A stretch of 62,266 nucleotides of DNA from Ahrensia sp. (GCA_002698425.1 NZXU01000049.1:1-62266), one strand, 5' to 3'. Counted from the stretch's first letter, positions 37,381 to 46,662 are shown. Made by a program: numbers and translations. The notes: a model not told the origin generated them from the letters alone.

Positions 37381-38853
37381 ATGCGCGACTATGGATTGTT
37401 TATCGACGGGGAGTGGGTTGGAGCCGGCTCCGATCCTTCGTTTCAGGCAATCAATCCATATAAGGGAGAGCCCTGGGCCACGCTCCACGAGGCCAGTTCC
37501 GCCGAAGTCGACATGGCCGTCGCGGCGGCGGTCGAAGCGCAGAAAAAGTGGCGCGCACTCAATGGCGTGACCCGCGCGGCTCATCTCAACCGTATCGCCG
37601 ACGTCATTGTCGAGCATGCCGACGAGATGGCGGTCTTCGAAACGACGGATAACGGCAAGATCATTCGCGAGACAGCGTCGCAGATGCTGTTCGCGGCGCG
37701 GCTCTTCCGCTTCTACGCGGGCTATGCCGACAAGCTCTACGGGCAGGTCATTCCGCTCGATCAGACCGCGATCTTCGACTATGCGGTCCGCGAGCCCCTG
37801 GGCGTGGTCGGGCTGATCACCGCCTGGAACTCTCCCATCACGCTGCTGTGCAACAAACTGCCGGCGGCCTTGGCCGCGGGAAACTGCGTCGTGGTGAAGC
37901 CGTCCGAACATGCGTCTGTTTCGACACTCGAACTGTGCAAGCTCCTGAAGAAGGCCGGGCTTCCCGCGGGGGTGGTCAACGTCGTCACGGGCGGGGCCGA
38001 TGTGGGCCGCGCAATGGTGACCCATCCCGACATCGCGAAGATCAGCTTTACGGGCAGCCCGGCGGTCGGACGAAGCATCGCCGCCATGGCCGGTGAGGCG
38101 CTGAAGCCGGTGTCGCTCGAACTCGGCGGCAAGTCCCCGAACATCATTTTCGATGACGCCGATCCGGAAGCGGCGACCGTCGGCGCGCTCGCCGGGATTT
38201 TCGGGGCCACGGGGCAAACCTGCGTCGCGGGATCGCGGCTGCTCGTCCAAAAAGGCCTCTACAACGAGATCATCGAGCGTCTGGTTGGGCGCGCCAAGGC
38301 GATCCGGCTCGGCGATCCGCTCGACAAGGCCTCTGAAATGGGGACGGCGGCAAACCGCCCGCAATTCGAGCGCATCATGCAATCGATCGAGGGCGCGAAG
38401 TCGGCCGGTGCGAAACTGATGACCGGAGGCGCGCGCGCGACCGGTCCGGAGCTCGATTGCGGGCTGTTTATCCAGCCGACGATCTTCGCCGATGTCCACA
38501 ACGACATGGAGGTGGCGCGCACCGAGATTTTCGGCCCGGTCCTCGCCGTCCTGCCGTTCGAGACCGAGGAAGAGGCGATCGCGATCGCCAATGATAGCCA
38601 GTACGGCCTCGCTTCCGGCATATGGACCTCCGACATCTCCCGCGCGATGCGCATGGTGCCGCAAATGAAGTCGGGCGTCGTCTGGGTGAACACCTACCGG
38701 ATGGTCGCGGCGCAGGCGCCTTTCGGCGGTGTCAAGGACAGCGGCTATGGCCGTGAGCGCGGCGAGGCCGGCATCCTGGAATTCACCACCATCAAGAATG
38801 TGATGATCGATTTTTCCGGCGAACCTCGCGATCCCTTCGCGATCAAGAACTGA
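37381..38853 (+). CDS. NAD(P)-dependent aldehyde dehydrogenase
   Basis: 490 residues. Catalytic Cys281 is in GATGQTCVAGSRLL and Glu247 in SLELGGKSPN; Asn150 is in TAWNSP. It oxidises an aldehyde to a carboxylate. ATG 37381 has GAGAGG before it. It heads an operon with an epimerase-like SDR and a PrpD-family gene. It could in principle take the succinic semialdehyde of the B6 pathway, but its operator sites tie it to the carboxylate region instead. Substrate unknown. Confidence 0.92.
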   Translation: MRDYGLFIDGEWVGAGSDPSFQAINPYKGEPWATLHEASSAEVDMAVAAAVEAQKKWRALNGVTRAAHLNRIADVIVEHADEMAVFETTDNGKIIRETASQMLFAARLFRFYAGYADKLYGQVIPLDQTAIFDYAVREPLGVVGLITAWNSPITLLCNKLPAALAAGNCVVVKPSEHASVSTLELCKLLKKAGLPAGVVNVVTGGADVGRAMVTHPDIAKISFTGSPAVGRSIAAMAGEALKPVSLELGGKSPNIIFDDADPEAATVGALAGIFGATGQTCVAGSRLLVQKGLYNEIIERLVGRAKAIRLGDPLDKASEMGTAANRPQFERIMQSIEGAKSAGAKLMTGGARATGPELDCGLFIQPTIFADVHNDMEVARTEIFGPVLAVLPFETEEEAIAIANDSQYGLASGIWTSDISRAMRMVPQMKSGVVWVNTYRMVAAQAPFGGVKDSGYGRERGEAGILEFTTIKNVMIDFSGEPRDPFAIKN

Positions 38854-38909
38854 CAACGGCGATACGGCCCAAACAGCCGAAACGCCCCCCAACGGAATGG
38901 AGCAAAACC

Positions 38910-39887
38910 ATGCAAATCAAGGACGGGAAGTTCGTCATCACCGGGGGCATTAGCCTGATCGGCTCCCACATCGCCGAGCAGCTTCTGGAGGCTGGCGCAA
39001 GCGAGATCGTTCTTTTCGACAACTACTCGCTCGGTTCGACGGACATGATCGGCCACCTGATAGGCAATCCCGCCATCAAGCTCGTGCGCGGCGATATTAC
39101 CCGCATCAACGAGCTTTACGACGCCTTCGACGGCGTGAGCGGCGTGTTTGCAACGGCGGGTTACCTGACGCTGCCTTTCAGCCAGAACCCGGGACTCGGC
39201 ATCACCGTCAACGCGCTCGGCCATTACAATATTCTCGAGGCGTCGCGCTACCAGGGCGTCGGCAAGGTTATCTTCTCGTCATCCGTGGCCTGCTATGGCG
39301 ACCCGGAGCCGGGGCTGATCGACGAGGAGCGCCCGTTCCGCTTTCACACGATGCAGCCCGCCGGCGTCATGTACGGGTCGACCAAGATCCTCGGCGAAAC
39401 GCTCGGCCAGCTCTATTCGGCCCGCCACGGCGTTCAATCGGTATCGCTGCGCTACGCCACCGTCTACGGCGAGCGGCAGCACTATCGCGGCGTGAACGCG
39501 CTCTACATCATCGACACATTCGACAAGATGGCGAAGGGCGAGCGACCGATCATTCCGGGTGATGGCAGCGAGGTGCATGACTATATCCATGTCGCTGATG
39601 TAGCGCGCGCAAATGTGATGGCGATGGAGAGCGACGTAACCGCGGAGGCATTCAACGTCGCGACCGGAAAGGCCACGTCGCTGAACCGCCTCGTCGAGAT
39701 CATCGGCAAGGTGATCGGGGCCGACATCAAGCCGGAATACAAGGAAACGGCCGGACAGGTGCGTGTCACCACGTCGAGCGCGCTCGACTTCTCGATCGAG
39801 AAGATCGACCGGATGATTGGCTGGAAGCCGCAGGTGTCGATCGAGGATGGCATCGAGCGGCTGATCCGCTGGCGCCAAGGCCAGTGA
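38910..39887 (+). CDS. NAD-dependent epimerase/dehydratase (extended SDR)
   Basis: 325 residues. The cofactor motif is VITGGISLIGSHIAEQLLE, with Ile-Ser replacing the more usual Ala-Gly. The catalytic pair is Tyr/Lys in MYGSTKILGE, with SSSVACYG before it. NAD preference is suggested by VLFDNY after the second strand. The family normally acts on nucleotide sugars, but here it lies in a catabolic operon, 56 bases after an aldehyde dehydrogenase and 28 before a PrpD protein. An unusual hydroxy-acid or lactone-forming role is possible; not known. Confidence 0.87.
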   Translation: MQIKDGKFVITGGISLIGSHIAEQLLEAGASEIVLFDNYSLGSTDMIGHLIGNPAIKLVRGDITRINELYDAFDGVSGVFATAGYLTLPFSQNPGLGITVNALGHYNILEASRYQGVGKVIFSSSVACYGDPEPGLIDEERPFRFHTMQPAGVMYGSTKILGETLGQLYSARHGVQSVSLRYATVYGERQHYRGVNALYIIDTFDKMAKGERPIIPGDGSEVHDYIHVADVARANVMAMESDVTAEAFNVATGKATSLNRLVEIIGKVIGADIKPEYKETAGQVRVTTSSALDFSIEKIDRMIGWKPQVSIEDGIERLIRWRQGQ

Positions 39888-39915
39888 GCTGACGCGCCAA
39901 GATCCGGAGGACAGG

Positions 39916-41331
39916 ATGAGCAATCAGGCGGCGGCAACGCAATCGGAGCCGGCAAAAGGCATATCCCGGGCGATTGGGGAGTTTGCACAAGACATTCGCT
40001 ACGAGGATATTCCGCCATATGTGCTCGAGCGCGCGCGGATCCATATCCTCGACGGGCTCGGCCTTGCGCTCGCGTCGACCACCTTTCCCTTCGCGGGGCC
40101 GTCGCTTGGCGCGGTGGCGGAGCTCAGTTCGGGGGCAGGGGGCTGCACGGTCATCGGCAGCGAAATCAGGGCGACAGCGCGAGACGCCGCCATGGCGAAC
40201 GGCATTTTCATCCATGGCCTGGACTACGACGACACGCATCTGCAGGCGATCGTTCACCCGACCTCAGCCGTACTTCCCGCAATTCTCGCGCTCTCGGAAG
40301 ACAAGGGGCTCTCGGGGCGCGAGGCGATGGCCGCCTTCTGCATCGGCATGGAATGCGCGGTGCGCATCGGCGCAGCCGTCAAGGGCGGGTTCCACCATAC
40401 CGGCTTTCACGCCACCGGGGTGATCGCGCATTTCAGTTCGGCGATCGCCGCCGGTCGGTTGCTTGGTAACAGGGCCGCCGACCATGTCAGCGCGCTCGGC
40501 ATCGCGGCCAGCACCGCTTCCGGGATCCAGGTCTTCCTGGAGGAGGGCGCATGGACGAAGAGACTGCATCCGGGATGGGCGGCGGCGGGCGGAATAACCG
40601 CCGCAACGCTGGCGCGGCACGGATTCGTCGGGCCAACGCGTGCACTCGAGGGGCGGTTCGGCTTATTCGAGACGCATTTGCACGAACACCGCGCCGATGT
40701 GGACGAGAGTTTCCTGGCAGACGGATTGGGCGCGGACTGGATGATGGCCGATACCGCCCTAAAGCCCTATCCGGTCTGCCATTTCATCCATGGCTGCGCC
40801 GATGCAGCATTGCTGCTGCGCGAGGAGATTGCGGGCGCTGAGATCGCATCCATCGACATTCGCCTGCCGCAGGACACGTTGAAGATCGTCGCCGAGCCGA
40901 TCGAGCAGAAGCGGCGGCCGGCCAATGAATACGACGCCAAGTTCAGCGCGCCCTTCGTCGTTGCATCGACCTTGCTGAAGGGCCGTTTCGGCTTGCCGGA
41001 TCTGACGGACGAGGCGCTGGCCGATCCCGATGTTCGCGACCTGGCGGTGCGGTCCGATTGTCGCGCCGATCCGGATTCGCTGTTTCCGAAATATTTCTCG
41101 GGCGGCGTCGGCGTGACGCTGAAGGACGGCAGGACGTTGGAACGGCATGTCGCCGTCAACAGCGGCGCGGGCGACCGGTTGCTGAGCCTGGACGAGGCGA
41201 CGGAAAAATTTCTGGCGAATGCCTGTCTGGCGATCGATGCCGATCAGGCCGGCCGTGTCCGGGCCGCTGTCCTTGGACTGGACGACATCTCGGTCCCCGA
41301 ACTAATGCACAGCCTGCGAAAGGCTGGTTAG
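39916..41331 (+). CDS. MmgE/PrpD-family protein (2-methylcitrate dehydratase-like)
   Basis: 471 residues, the usual family length. The family active-site blocks are present: HGLDYDDTHLQAIVHPTSAV (His100, DYDDT at 103-107, His114), and KPYPVCHFIHG further on. Members dehydrate or hydrate methylcitrate-like acids or isomerise itaconate-like ones. Together with the PrpF-like isomerase and PrpB-like lyase it supplies the three chemical steps of the lower methylcitrate cycle, yet no citrate-synthase homologue is near. GGAGGA precedes the ATG. It converges with the GntR gene after nine bases. Confidence 0.88.
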   Translation: MSNQAAATQSEPAKGISRAIGEFAQDIRYEDIPPYVLERARIHILDGLGLALASTTFPFAGPSLGAVAELSSGAGGCTVIGSEIRATARDAAMANGIFIHGLDYDDTHLQAIVHPTSAVLPAILALSEDKGLSGREAMAAFCIGMECAVRIGAAVKGGFHHTGFHATGVIAHFSSAIAAGRLLGNRAADHVSALGIAASTASGIQVFLEEGAWTKRLHPGWAAAGGITAATLARHGFVGPTRALEGRFGLFETHLHEHRADVDESFLADGLGADWMMADTALKPYPVCHFIHGCADAALLLREEIAGAEIASIDIRLPQDTLKIVAEPIEQKRRPANEYDAKFSAPFVVASTLLKGRFGLPDLTDEALADPDVRDLAVRSDCRADPDSLFPKYFSGGVGVTLKDGRTLERHVAVNSGAGDRLLSLDEATEKFLANACLAIDADQAGRVRAAVLGLDDISVPELMHSLRKAG

Positions 41332-41340
41332 GAGCGCCGC

Positions 41341-42030
41341 TTATTCGGCGGCGGCGTCCTTCGCCTCGGTCGATTGGATAGCCATCTGCGCATGGATCCG
41401 GGCATTGCGGATATGGGTGCGCATGGCCTGTTCCGCCCGATCCGGGTCATGGGCACCGAGCGCTTCCACGATGGCCTTGTGCTCTTCCAGTGCAGCCGCC
41501 GCGCGCCCGGACATGGTCGAAGCCTTGTAGCGGTAGACACGCAGAAGGTCGTAGAGGTCGCCCATCAAAGTCGAGATCAGATATTCGTTCTCGGACGCCT
41601 TGGCGATGCGGAAATGGAAGTCGAAATCGCCGCTTTGCTGGTAATAGCCTTCGCCCGAGGAGACATCCGCCAGCGTCGAGTGCGACACCAGCAGCTCCCG
41701 CAGTCGCGCGACCTCCTCGTCCGAAATGCGCTCCGCGGCAAGCCGGCAGGCCATGCCCTCCAGAGCTTCGCGGACCGTCAGGATCTGATCCAGCTTCTGT
41801 GGCGAAAGTTCCGCGACACGCACGCCGATATTTGCCGTTCTTTCGAGCAGCCGGCGGCCTTCAAGGCGCCGGATGGCCTCGCGCAGCGGCCCGCGGCTGA
41901 TACCCATCTCGACGGCGAGAGTTTGTTCCCGAATCCGCTCGCCGGGCGCGAGATCGCCCGCAATGATCGCTGCCTCCAGGCGCTCCGTCACGGCATCCAC
42001 CAGGGATTTGGGTTCGATTTTCAAGGACAT
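41341..42030 (-). CDS. GntR/FCD-family regulator A
   Basis: About 229 residues from ATG 42030. The winged helix is at about 15-75 (LAVEMGISRGPLREAIRRLE) and the FCD domain follows (LTVREALEGMACRLAAERIS). A GTG at 42069 would add 13 residues; neither start has a clear Shine-Dalgarno. Upstream, at 42121-42130, lies CTGTTCACAA, matching motif YTGTNNACAR, which suggests that this protein binds that motif and regulates itself. It is encoded after the CoA-transferase in the same direction. Confidence 0.87.
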   Translation of the reverse strand: MSLKIEPKSLVDAVTERLEAAIIAGDLAPGERIREQTLAVEMGISRGPLREAIRRLEGRRLLERTANIGVRVAELSPQKLDQILTVREALEGMACRLAAERISDEEVARLRELLVSHSTLADVSSGEGYYQQSGDFDFHFRIAKASENEYLISTLMGDLYDLLRVYRYKASTMSGRAAAALEEHKAIVEALGAHDPDRAEQAMRTHIRNARIHAQMAIQSTEAKDAAAE

Positions 42031-42120
42031 CTGGCTAGCTATTTTCTTGATCCCGCTGCAGCCCGCCACAGAATTGGCGACAAAAAAGAAGAGCTTTCGC
42101 CCTCTCTTCCAAGGTGAATA

Positions 42121-42130
42121 CTGTTCACAA
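42121..42130. promoter_or_regulatory. Candidate autoregulatory operator of GntR regulator A
   Basis: CTGTTCACAA is an almost perfect inverted repeat of the FCD-regulator type, about 90 bases before the regulator start. Similar 10-mers lie at 37106 and 43612. Confidence 0.45.
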
Positions 42131-42206
42131 TATGCCCGGATTACACGCGCAATTCAAGCTCGGCCCCGGCGGTTCGCCGGAGCCGGGGAGGGCGATAGGG
42201 AAACCG

Positions 42207-43427
42207 TTAGGCGGTCTTCTCCGGCAGCGCCCATAGCATGGCGTCCGGATCGGCGGAGTGCGCTGCGCCCGCGTCGAGAAGCGCCGCCACGGCATTGTCG
42301 TCATAACCGAGCGTGTGAAGGATGGCTCTGGTGTCCTCGCCGAGAAGCGGCGGCGCCTCGGACATTCCCTCGCTGCGCGTCAATGAGGGAAGGGGCAGGT
42401 CCGGCGTGTGGAAGTCATAGTCCTTGAAAGTGAAATCCGAGCATTTTCCCGGTGTCCGGGCCTGCGGCACGTCAAGAACCCGGTCGAGCGAGAGAACCTC
42501 GGTGTAGCCGACGCCCTTGTCGGCGAGCTTTCGGGCAAGGTCATCGTAGTTGTAGGTGCGCACCGTGTCCGCAACCAGCGCCTCTATTTCCGGCCTTGCC
42601 CTTCGCCTTTGCCGCAGGGTCGCATGGTCCGGCTTCGCTTCGATCGCCGTTGCCGCGCAAAATTTGCGCCAGTGGTCGTCCGTCAGCATTACGAGATAGA
42701 TCCAGCGCCCGTCGCCGGTCTCGTATGCGCCATAGCCGGGAATGCTGAATTCCGCCGACGGCTCCTGTTCCGGTCGCCCGAGAAGATGCGACTTGAGTTG
42801 AACGCCGAGGAGATCCCGCGCGGCGATGTGAAGCCCGGTCTCGTAAAGCCCGAGCTCGATATTGCGCTTTGCGGGGTCGCCCGGATCGAGCAGGGCCGAC
42901 AGGACCGCGATCACGGCGTAACAGCCGGCGAACTGGTCGTGATAGGAGGGGCCGAGCCGGGACGGGCGGCCATCGATCCGGTTTGAATACATCACACCGG
43001 TCGCGGCTTCGGCGATCGGATTGGATGCGACTTCCTCTTCGAGCGGGCCCGCGCCGTAGCCCTTGATATGGCAGAACACGATATCCGGGTTGAGTTCATT
43101 GCAGGCTTCGAACGTCACGCCGAGCTTGCGGGCCGCGGATGGCGAGAGGTTCTGCACGACGATGTCGGCCTTGCGGACGAGTTCGCGGAATATCTCCTGA
43201 CCCTTTTCGGATTGCAGGTCGAGACAGAGGCTCTTCTTGCCGCGATTGAAGGCGAGATAGCTGCCGCTCGGACCGCCTCGGACAAGTTTCCTCGTCGTCT
43301 CTCCCGCCGGCGGCTCGATCTTGATGACGTCGGCTCCAAGCTGATTGAGGATATGCGTCGCGTATGGCGCCGCGATCATGCTGCCGAGTTCGATTACGGT
43401 CTTGTTGGCCAGAACCCCGTTGAACAT
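42207..43427 (-). CDS. CaiB/BaiF-family (class III) CoA-transferase 1
   Basis: 406 residues. The N-terminal KTVIELGSMIAAPYATHILN and the HILNQLGADVIKIEPP part are typical. The catalytic Asp lies in YHDQFAGCYAV. It moves CoA from a donor such as succinyl-CoA to a carboxylic acid. I chose ATG 43427 because GGAGAG lies 7-12 bases before it and the longer frame runs through the operators. It is divergent from the Liv-type importer operon and shares its control region. Confidence 0.9.
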   Translation of the reverse strand: MFNGVLANKTVIELGSMIAAPYATHILNQLGADVIKIEPPAGETTRKLVRGGPSGSYLAFNRGKKSLCLDLQSEKGQEIFRELVRKADIVVQNLSPSAARKLGVTFEACNELNPDIVFCHIKGYGAGPLEEEVASNPIAEAATGVMYSNRIDGRPSRLGPSYHDQFAGCYAVIAVLSALLDPGDPAKRNIELGLYETGLHIAARDLLGVQLKSHLLGRPEQEPSAEFSIPGYGAYETGDGRWIYLVMLTDDHWRKFCAATAIEAKPDHATLRQRRRARPEIEALVADTVRTYNYDDLARKLADKGVGYTEVLSLDRVLDVPQARTPGKCSDFTFKDYDFHTPDLPLPSLTRSEGMSEAPPLLGEDTRAILHTLGYDDNAVAALLDAGAAHSADPDAMLWALPEKTA

Positions 43428-43721
43428 CCGTCTCTCCGTCACTTTTTTTGGCGCCGCGAGGACGCTGTCTACGCCATGAGTGGCAGAACCTGGTTTCGAC
43501 ATCAAGACATATAATGCATTATAATGCTGGGTTGATATCGACGAATTGCGGATAGGTGGCGTCGATTTCCTCAATAAAATCAAGATAAATCAGATGCTCT
43601 CGTATTGTCGATTGTCGACAGTAGGCGGAAAATTGATATATAAATGCATTTTATGTTGACGCCTTCATGAGGGCTGGCGTAGGCTTCGGCGCAAAGCAAA
43701 CGTCTGATGGGAGGAATTCGA
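43428..43721. promoter_or_regulatory. Divergent control region with three operator-like palindromes
   Basis: TATAATGCATTATA (43510-43523) is a perfect 14-bp palindrome and the best copy of the regional motif. It contains a TATAAT -10-like hexamer on both strands. TTGTCGACAG (43612-43621) is the best copy of the second motif. AAATGCATTT (43642-43651) is a palindromic variant of the first. All sit between the CoA-transferase (left) and the binding protein (right). Confidence 0.65.
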
Positions 43722-44930
43722 ATGCTCGCAAATATCCGAAATGGAATCGCCGGCGCCGTGGTGGTCGCAGCATCGCTTTATGCGGCGTTGCCGGCATCCG
43801 CCGCGGAAGTCGGAATCGACGAGGCGAACAAGGTCGTCAAGGTCGGCGCATTTACGCCGATCACCGGTCCGGTGCCGTTCTACGCGATCCTGACGCATGC
43901 GTCCGAGGCGTACTTCATGAACCTCAACGACAATGGCGGCATCGATGGCTGGACCGTCGATTTCATCACCAAGGACGACGGCTACGATCCCGCGCGCAGC
44001 GTCGCGGTAACGCGCCAGTTCGTCGAGGACGACAAGGTTTTCGCCCTCGCGGCGCCGCTTGGTACCGCGACCAATGTCGCCGTGCTTCCCTATGCCGCCG
44101 AGGTCGGATTGCCGATCATCGGTCCCGTCGGTGGCGCTAGCGCATTCTTCACGGCGGACCATGTGTTTCCGCTTCTGCCCGACTATGGATGGTCCGCGGC
44201 ATCGAGCCTCGACTTTGCCGTCAACGACCTCGGCAAGAAGAAGGTCGCCCTCCTTTGGGAGAATGACGAACTCGGCAAGTCGGCGAAGCGCGGCTTCGAC
44301 CTCTACATGAAAGACCTCGGGATGGAGCCGGTCGAATCCATCTCCTTCGACGTCAAGACCACGAGCTTCAGTGCGCATATTCGCCGTGTCGCGAATTCCG
44401 GCGCGGAGGTTGTCGTGCTGTTCGGTTCGAACGCGAACCTGGCCGCAGCCCTGAAGGATGCCGATCGTCAGGGTGTCGAGGTTGACTGGATGGCGCCGTT
44501 CTTCACGGCTGATCCGTCGACCCTCAAACTCGCGGGCGATCTGCTCGACGGGGTTTATTTCTCGTCCTGGCTGCTGCCGGTCGCGAGCGACGAGCCGGAA
44601 GTCGTGTCCTATCGGGAATCCGTCGACAAGTATTTCCCCAAGGATCCGAAGGGCGTTCTCGGCCTCAATGGCTGGAGCAATGCCGCGCTCTTCCATGTCG
44701 GCTTCAAGGCGCTTCTCGACAGCGGCGAGGAGATTACCCGGGAAAACCTCATCAAGGCGATGAACGGGTTGAAAGATGAGCGTGTTGGCGGCGCCCGTGG
44801 CGTCACCTTCGAACCGGGCGACCATCGCGGTACCCGCCAGGAAGGTATCATCCAGTACAAGGACGGCGAATTCGTCCTGGCGCGCGAGTTCCAGCCTTAT
44901 CCCTCTGTCGTTTTCAACGCGGCCGAGTAA
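43722..44930 (+). CDS. Branched-chain amino acid-type (Liv) ABC substrate-binding protein
   Basis: 402 residues. The signal peptide IAGAVVVAASLYAALPASAA is followed by the LivK fold (KVGAFTPITGPVPFYAI; later LWENDELGKSAKRGFDLY). GGGAGG lies just before ATG 43722. Members bind amino acids, amides, urea, aromatic acids or dicarboxylates. The operon context suggests that it binds the carboxylate or lactone degraded by this region. A strong hairpin follows the gene. Confidence 0.9.
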   Translation: MLANIRNGIAGAVVVAASLYAALPASAAEVGIDEANKVVKVGAFTPITGPVPFYAILTHASEAYFMNLNDNGGIDGWTVDFITKDDGYDPARSVAVTRQFVEDDKVFALAAPLGTATNVAVLPYAAEVGLPIIGPVGGASAFFTADHVFPLLPDYGWSAASSLDFAVNDLGKKKVALLWENDELGKSAKRGFDLYMKDLGMEPVESISFDVKTTSFSAHIRRVANSGAEVVVLFGSNANLAAALKDADRQGVEVDWMAPFFTADPSTLKLAGDLLDGVYFSSWLLPVASDEPEVVSYRESVDKYFPKDPKGVLGLNGWSNAALFHVGFKALLDSGEEITRENLIKAMNGLKDERVGGARGVTFEPGDHRGTRQEGIIQYKDGEFVLAREFQPYPSVVFNAAE

Positions 44931-44947
44931 GATTTCGACAGGCTTCG

Positions 44948-44972
44948 GCCCGCCGGCGGACTGTCGGCGGGC
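44948..44972 (+). terminator. GC hairpin after the Liv-type binding-protein gene
   Basis: GCCCGCCG pairs perfectly with CGGCGGGC across a 9-base loop, 17 bases after the stop. It probably protects or partly ends the binding-protein message, as with the hairpin at 3734. Confidence 0.55.
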
Positions 44973-45011
44973 CTCCATGTATCACAGCAAGACTATCAAC
45001 AGGGGAAATCC

Positions 45012-45761
45012 ATGACGGGCATTCCGGTTAGCGCGCCCGCGCGCCTTGACGGCCAGGTCGCACTTGTTACCGGCGCAGCCGGCGGTATCGGACGCGCAAC
45101 AACACTGGCCCTGGCCGAGGCTGGCGCCAAGGTCATCGCGACCGACATAGTCGACGATTGCGACTACGGAACGCCTTCCGTGACTTACCGAAAGTTCGAT
45201 GTCACGTCGCAGGACGACACTCGGGCGCTGGTTGCCGATATCCGCGACGAGCATGGGCGGATCGATGTGTTGATCCTTTGCGCAGGCACGATTTCACACC
45301 GGCCTCTGGTCGAAACGACCAACGAAGAGTGGCGCGACATTCTCGATGTAAACCTGATGGGCGTGGTCAATCCGGTTCGCGAGATTTACCCGGTCATGGT
45401 CGAGCAGGGTATGGGCAAGATGGTCGCTCTCGGCTCCATCGCGGCGAAGATCGGCGGCGTTGCCTCCGGGCCTTCCTATGTGGCGGCCAAATCGGCGGTA
45501 CACGGGCTGATGAAATGGGTCGCGAAAGCCGGCGCAGCGCACGGGGTCTATGCCAGCATTATCGCGCCCGGCCCGGTCGAGACGCCGATGTGGGAGACTG
45601 TAACCCAACGTGCGGCGCCCTCGGCCAATGGAAACGTCCCGCTCGGACGCTTCGGACAGCCGGAAGATATCGCCCAGGCCATTCTCTTCCTGGCTTCGCC
45701 CGCTTCGAACTGGATCACCGGCACCGTTCTCGATGTGAACGGCGGCATGTTGATGGACTGA
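45012..45761 (+). CDS. SDR-family oxidoreductase
   Basis: 249 residues. The cofactor motif is VTGAAGGIGRAT (19-30), and the catalytic residues are Ser142, Tyr156 and Lys160 (SYVAAK). TDIVDD after the second strand favours NAD. It lies inside a transporter operon, between the binding protein and another dehydrogenase, so it should oxidise an alcohol group of the imported compound. AGGGGAAA precedes the ATG. Substrate unknown. Confidence 0.9.
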   Translation: MTGIPVSAPARLDGQVALVTGAAGGIGRATTLALAEAGAKVIATDIVDDCDYGTPSVTYRKFDVTSQDDTRALVADIRDEHGRIDVLILCAGTISHRPLVETTNEEWRDILDVNLMGVVNPVREIYPVMVEQGMGKMVALGSIAAKIGGVASGPSYVAAKSAVHGLMKWVAKAGAAHGVYASIIAPGPVETPMWETVTQRAAPSANGNVPLGRFGQPEDIAQAILFLASPASNWITGTVLDVNGGMLMD

Positions 45762-45765
45762 GGTC

Positions 45766-46662
45766 ATGAGCAGCAACGAAATAGTCGGCTTTATCGGCCT
45801 TGGCGTCATGGGCGGCCCGATGTGCCGCAACATGGCCCTGAAACATCCGGGTCGCGTTCTGGCCTTCGATTTGAGCGAGGACGCTCTCGCCGCCCTGTCC
45901 GATACGAAGGCCGAGGCGATGGCGTCGATCGACGCGCTCGCGGCCGATGCGGATGTCGTCTTTCTCTCGCTTCCCGGCGGGCCGCAGGTCGAGAAGGTGG
46001 CGAGCCTCGTCGCTGACTGCGCGCGGCAAGGCACGGTGGTGGTGGATCTTTCCACGACGCCGGTCGCCGTTGCGCGCAAGGTCGCGGAGATGCTTGCCGG
46101 AAAGGAATTGCTGTTTGCGGATGCGCCGGTGGCGCGGACCCGCGAAGCCGCACAGCGCGGCGAATTGAGCATCATGGTCGGCGCACCCGACGATCTTTAC
46201 GACCGCATCGCTCCGTTGCTCGGTTACGTGGCGACCGACATCACCCATGGCGGCGACGTAGGGGCCGGGCAGGTGCTGAAGTTGGTCAACAACATGTTGG
46301 TCTTTGCCAACACAGTCGCGCTCGCCGAAATGATGGTGCTGGGCGAGAAGGCGGGCGTCAAAGCGGAGACACTCCTGGATGCGGTTTCGAAAGGCTCCGG
46401 AGACAGTTTCGTGCTCCGCAACCACGGCCGCAAGGCGATGCTGCCCCGCGAATTTCCCGACAAGGCGTTCTCTCCCGAATATGTGCTGAAGGACATCAGC
46501 TATGTATTTGATCTTGCGGAGGAAACGGGCGTCTCCCTCAACGCAGCAGATACCGCGCGCCGCTACTATGAAGCGGCGGTCAGGCATGGTCTGGGCGGCC
46601 GGTATTTTCCCTCCGTGATCAAGGTCGTTGAAGACAATGCCATGACGGGAGACGAGGAATGA
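45766..46662 (+). CDS. 3-hydroxyisobutyrate dehydrogenase-family (beta-hydroxyacid) dehydrogenase
   Basis: 298 residues. The Rossmann motif is GFIGLGVMGGPMCRNMA (8-24), and catalytic Lys172 lies in GAGQVLKLVNNML. LSLPGGPQVEKV is also typical. It oxidises a beta-hydroxyacid to a semialdehyde or keto acid with NAD(P). It starts four bases after the SDR and overlaps the permease start by four bases. Its presence suggests a substrate with a beta-hydroxy or hydroxymethyl carboxylate. Confidence 0.9.
   Translation: MSSNEIVGFIGLGVMGGPMCRNMALKHPGRVLAFDLSEDALAALSDTKAEAMASIDALAADADVVFLSLPGGPQVEKVASLVADCARQGTVVVDLSTTPVAVARKVAEMLAGKELLFADAPVARTREAAQRGELSIMVGAPDDLYDRIAPLLGYVATDITHGGDVGAGQVLKLVNNMLVFANTVALAEMMVLGEKAGVKAETLLDAVSKGSGDSFVLRNHGRKAMLPREFPDKAFSPEYVLKDISYVFDLAEETGVSLNAADTARRYYEAAVRHGLGGRYFPSVIKVVEDNAMTGDEE

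Noticed and set aside
37381..38853. Succinic semialdehyde dehydrogenase finishing the B6 pathway
   Set aside because: It lies 11 kb away, shares operators with the carboxylate genes and heads their operon; nothing ties it to B6 products.
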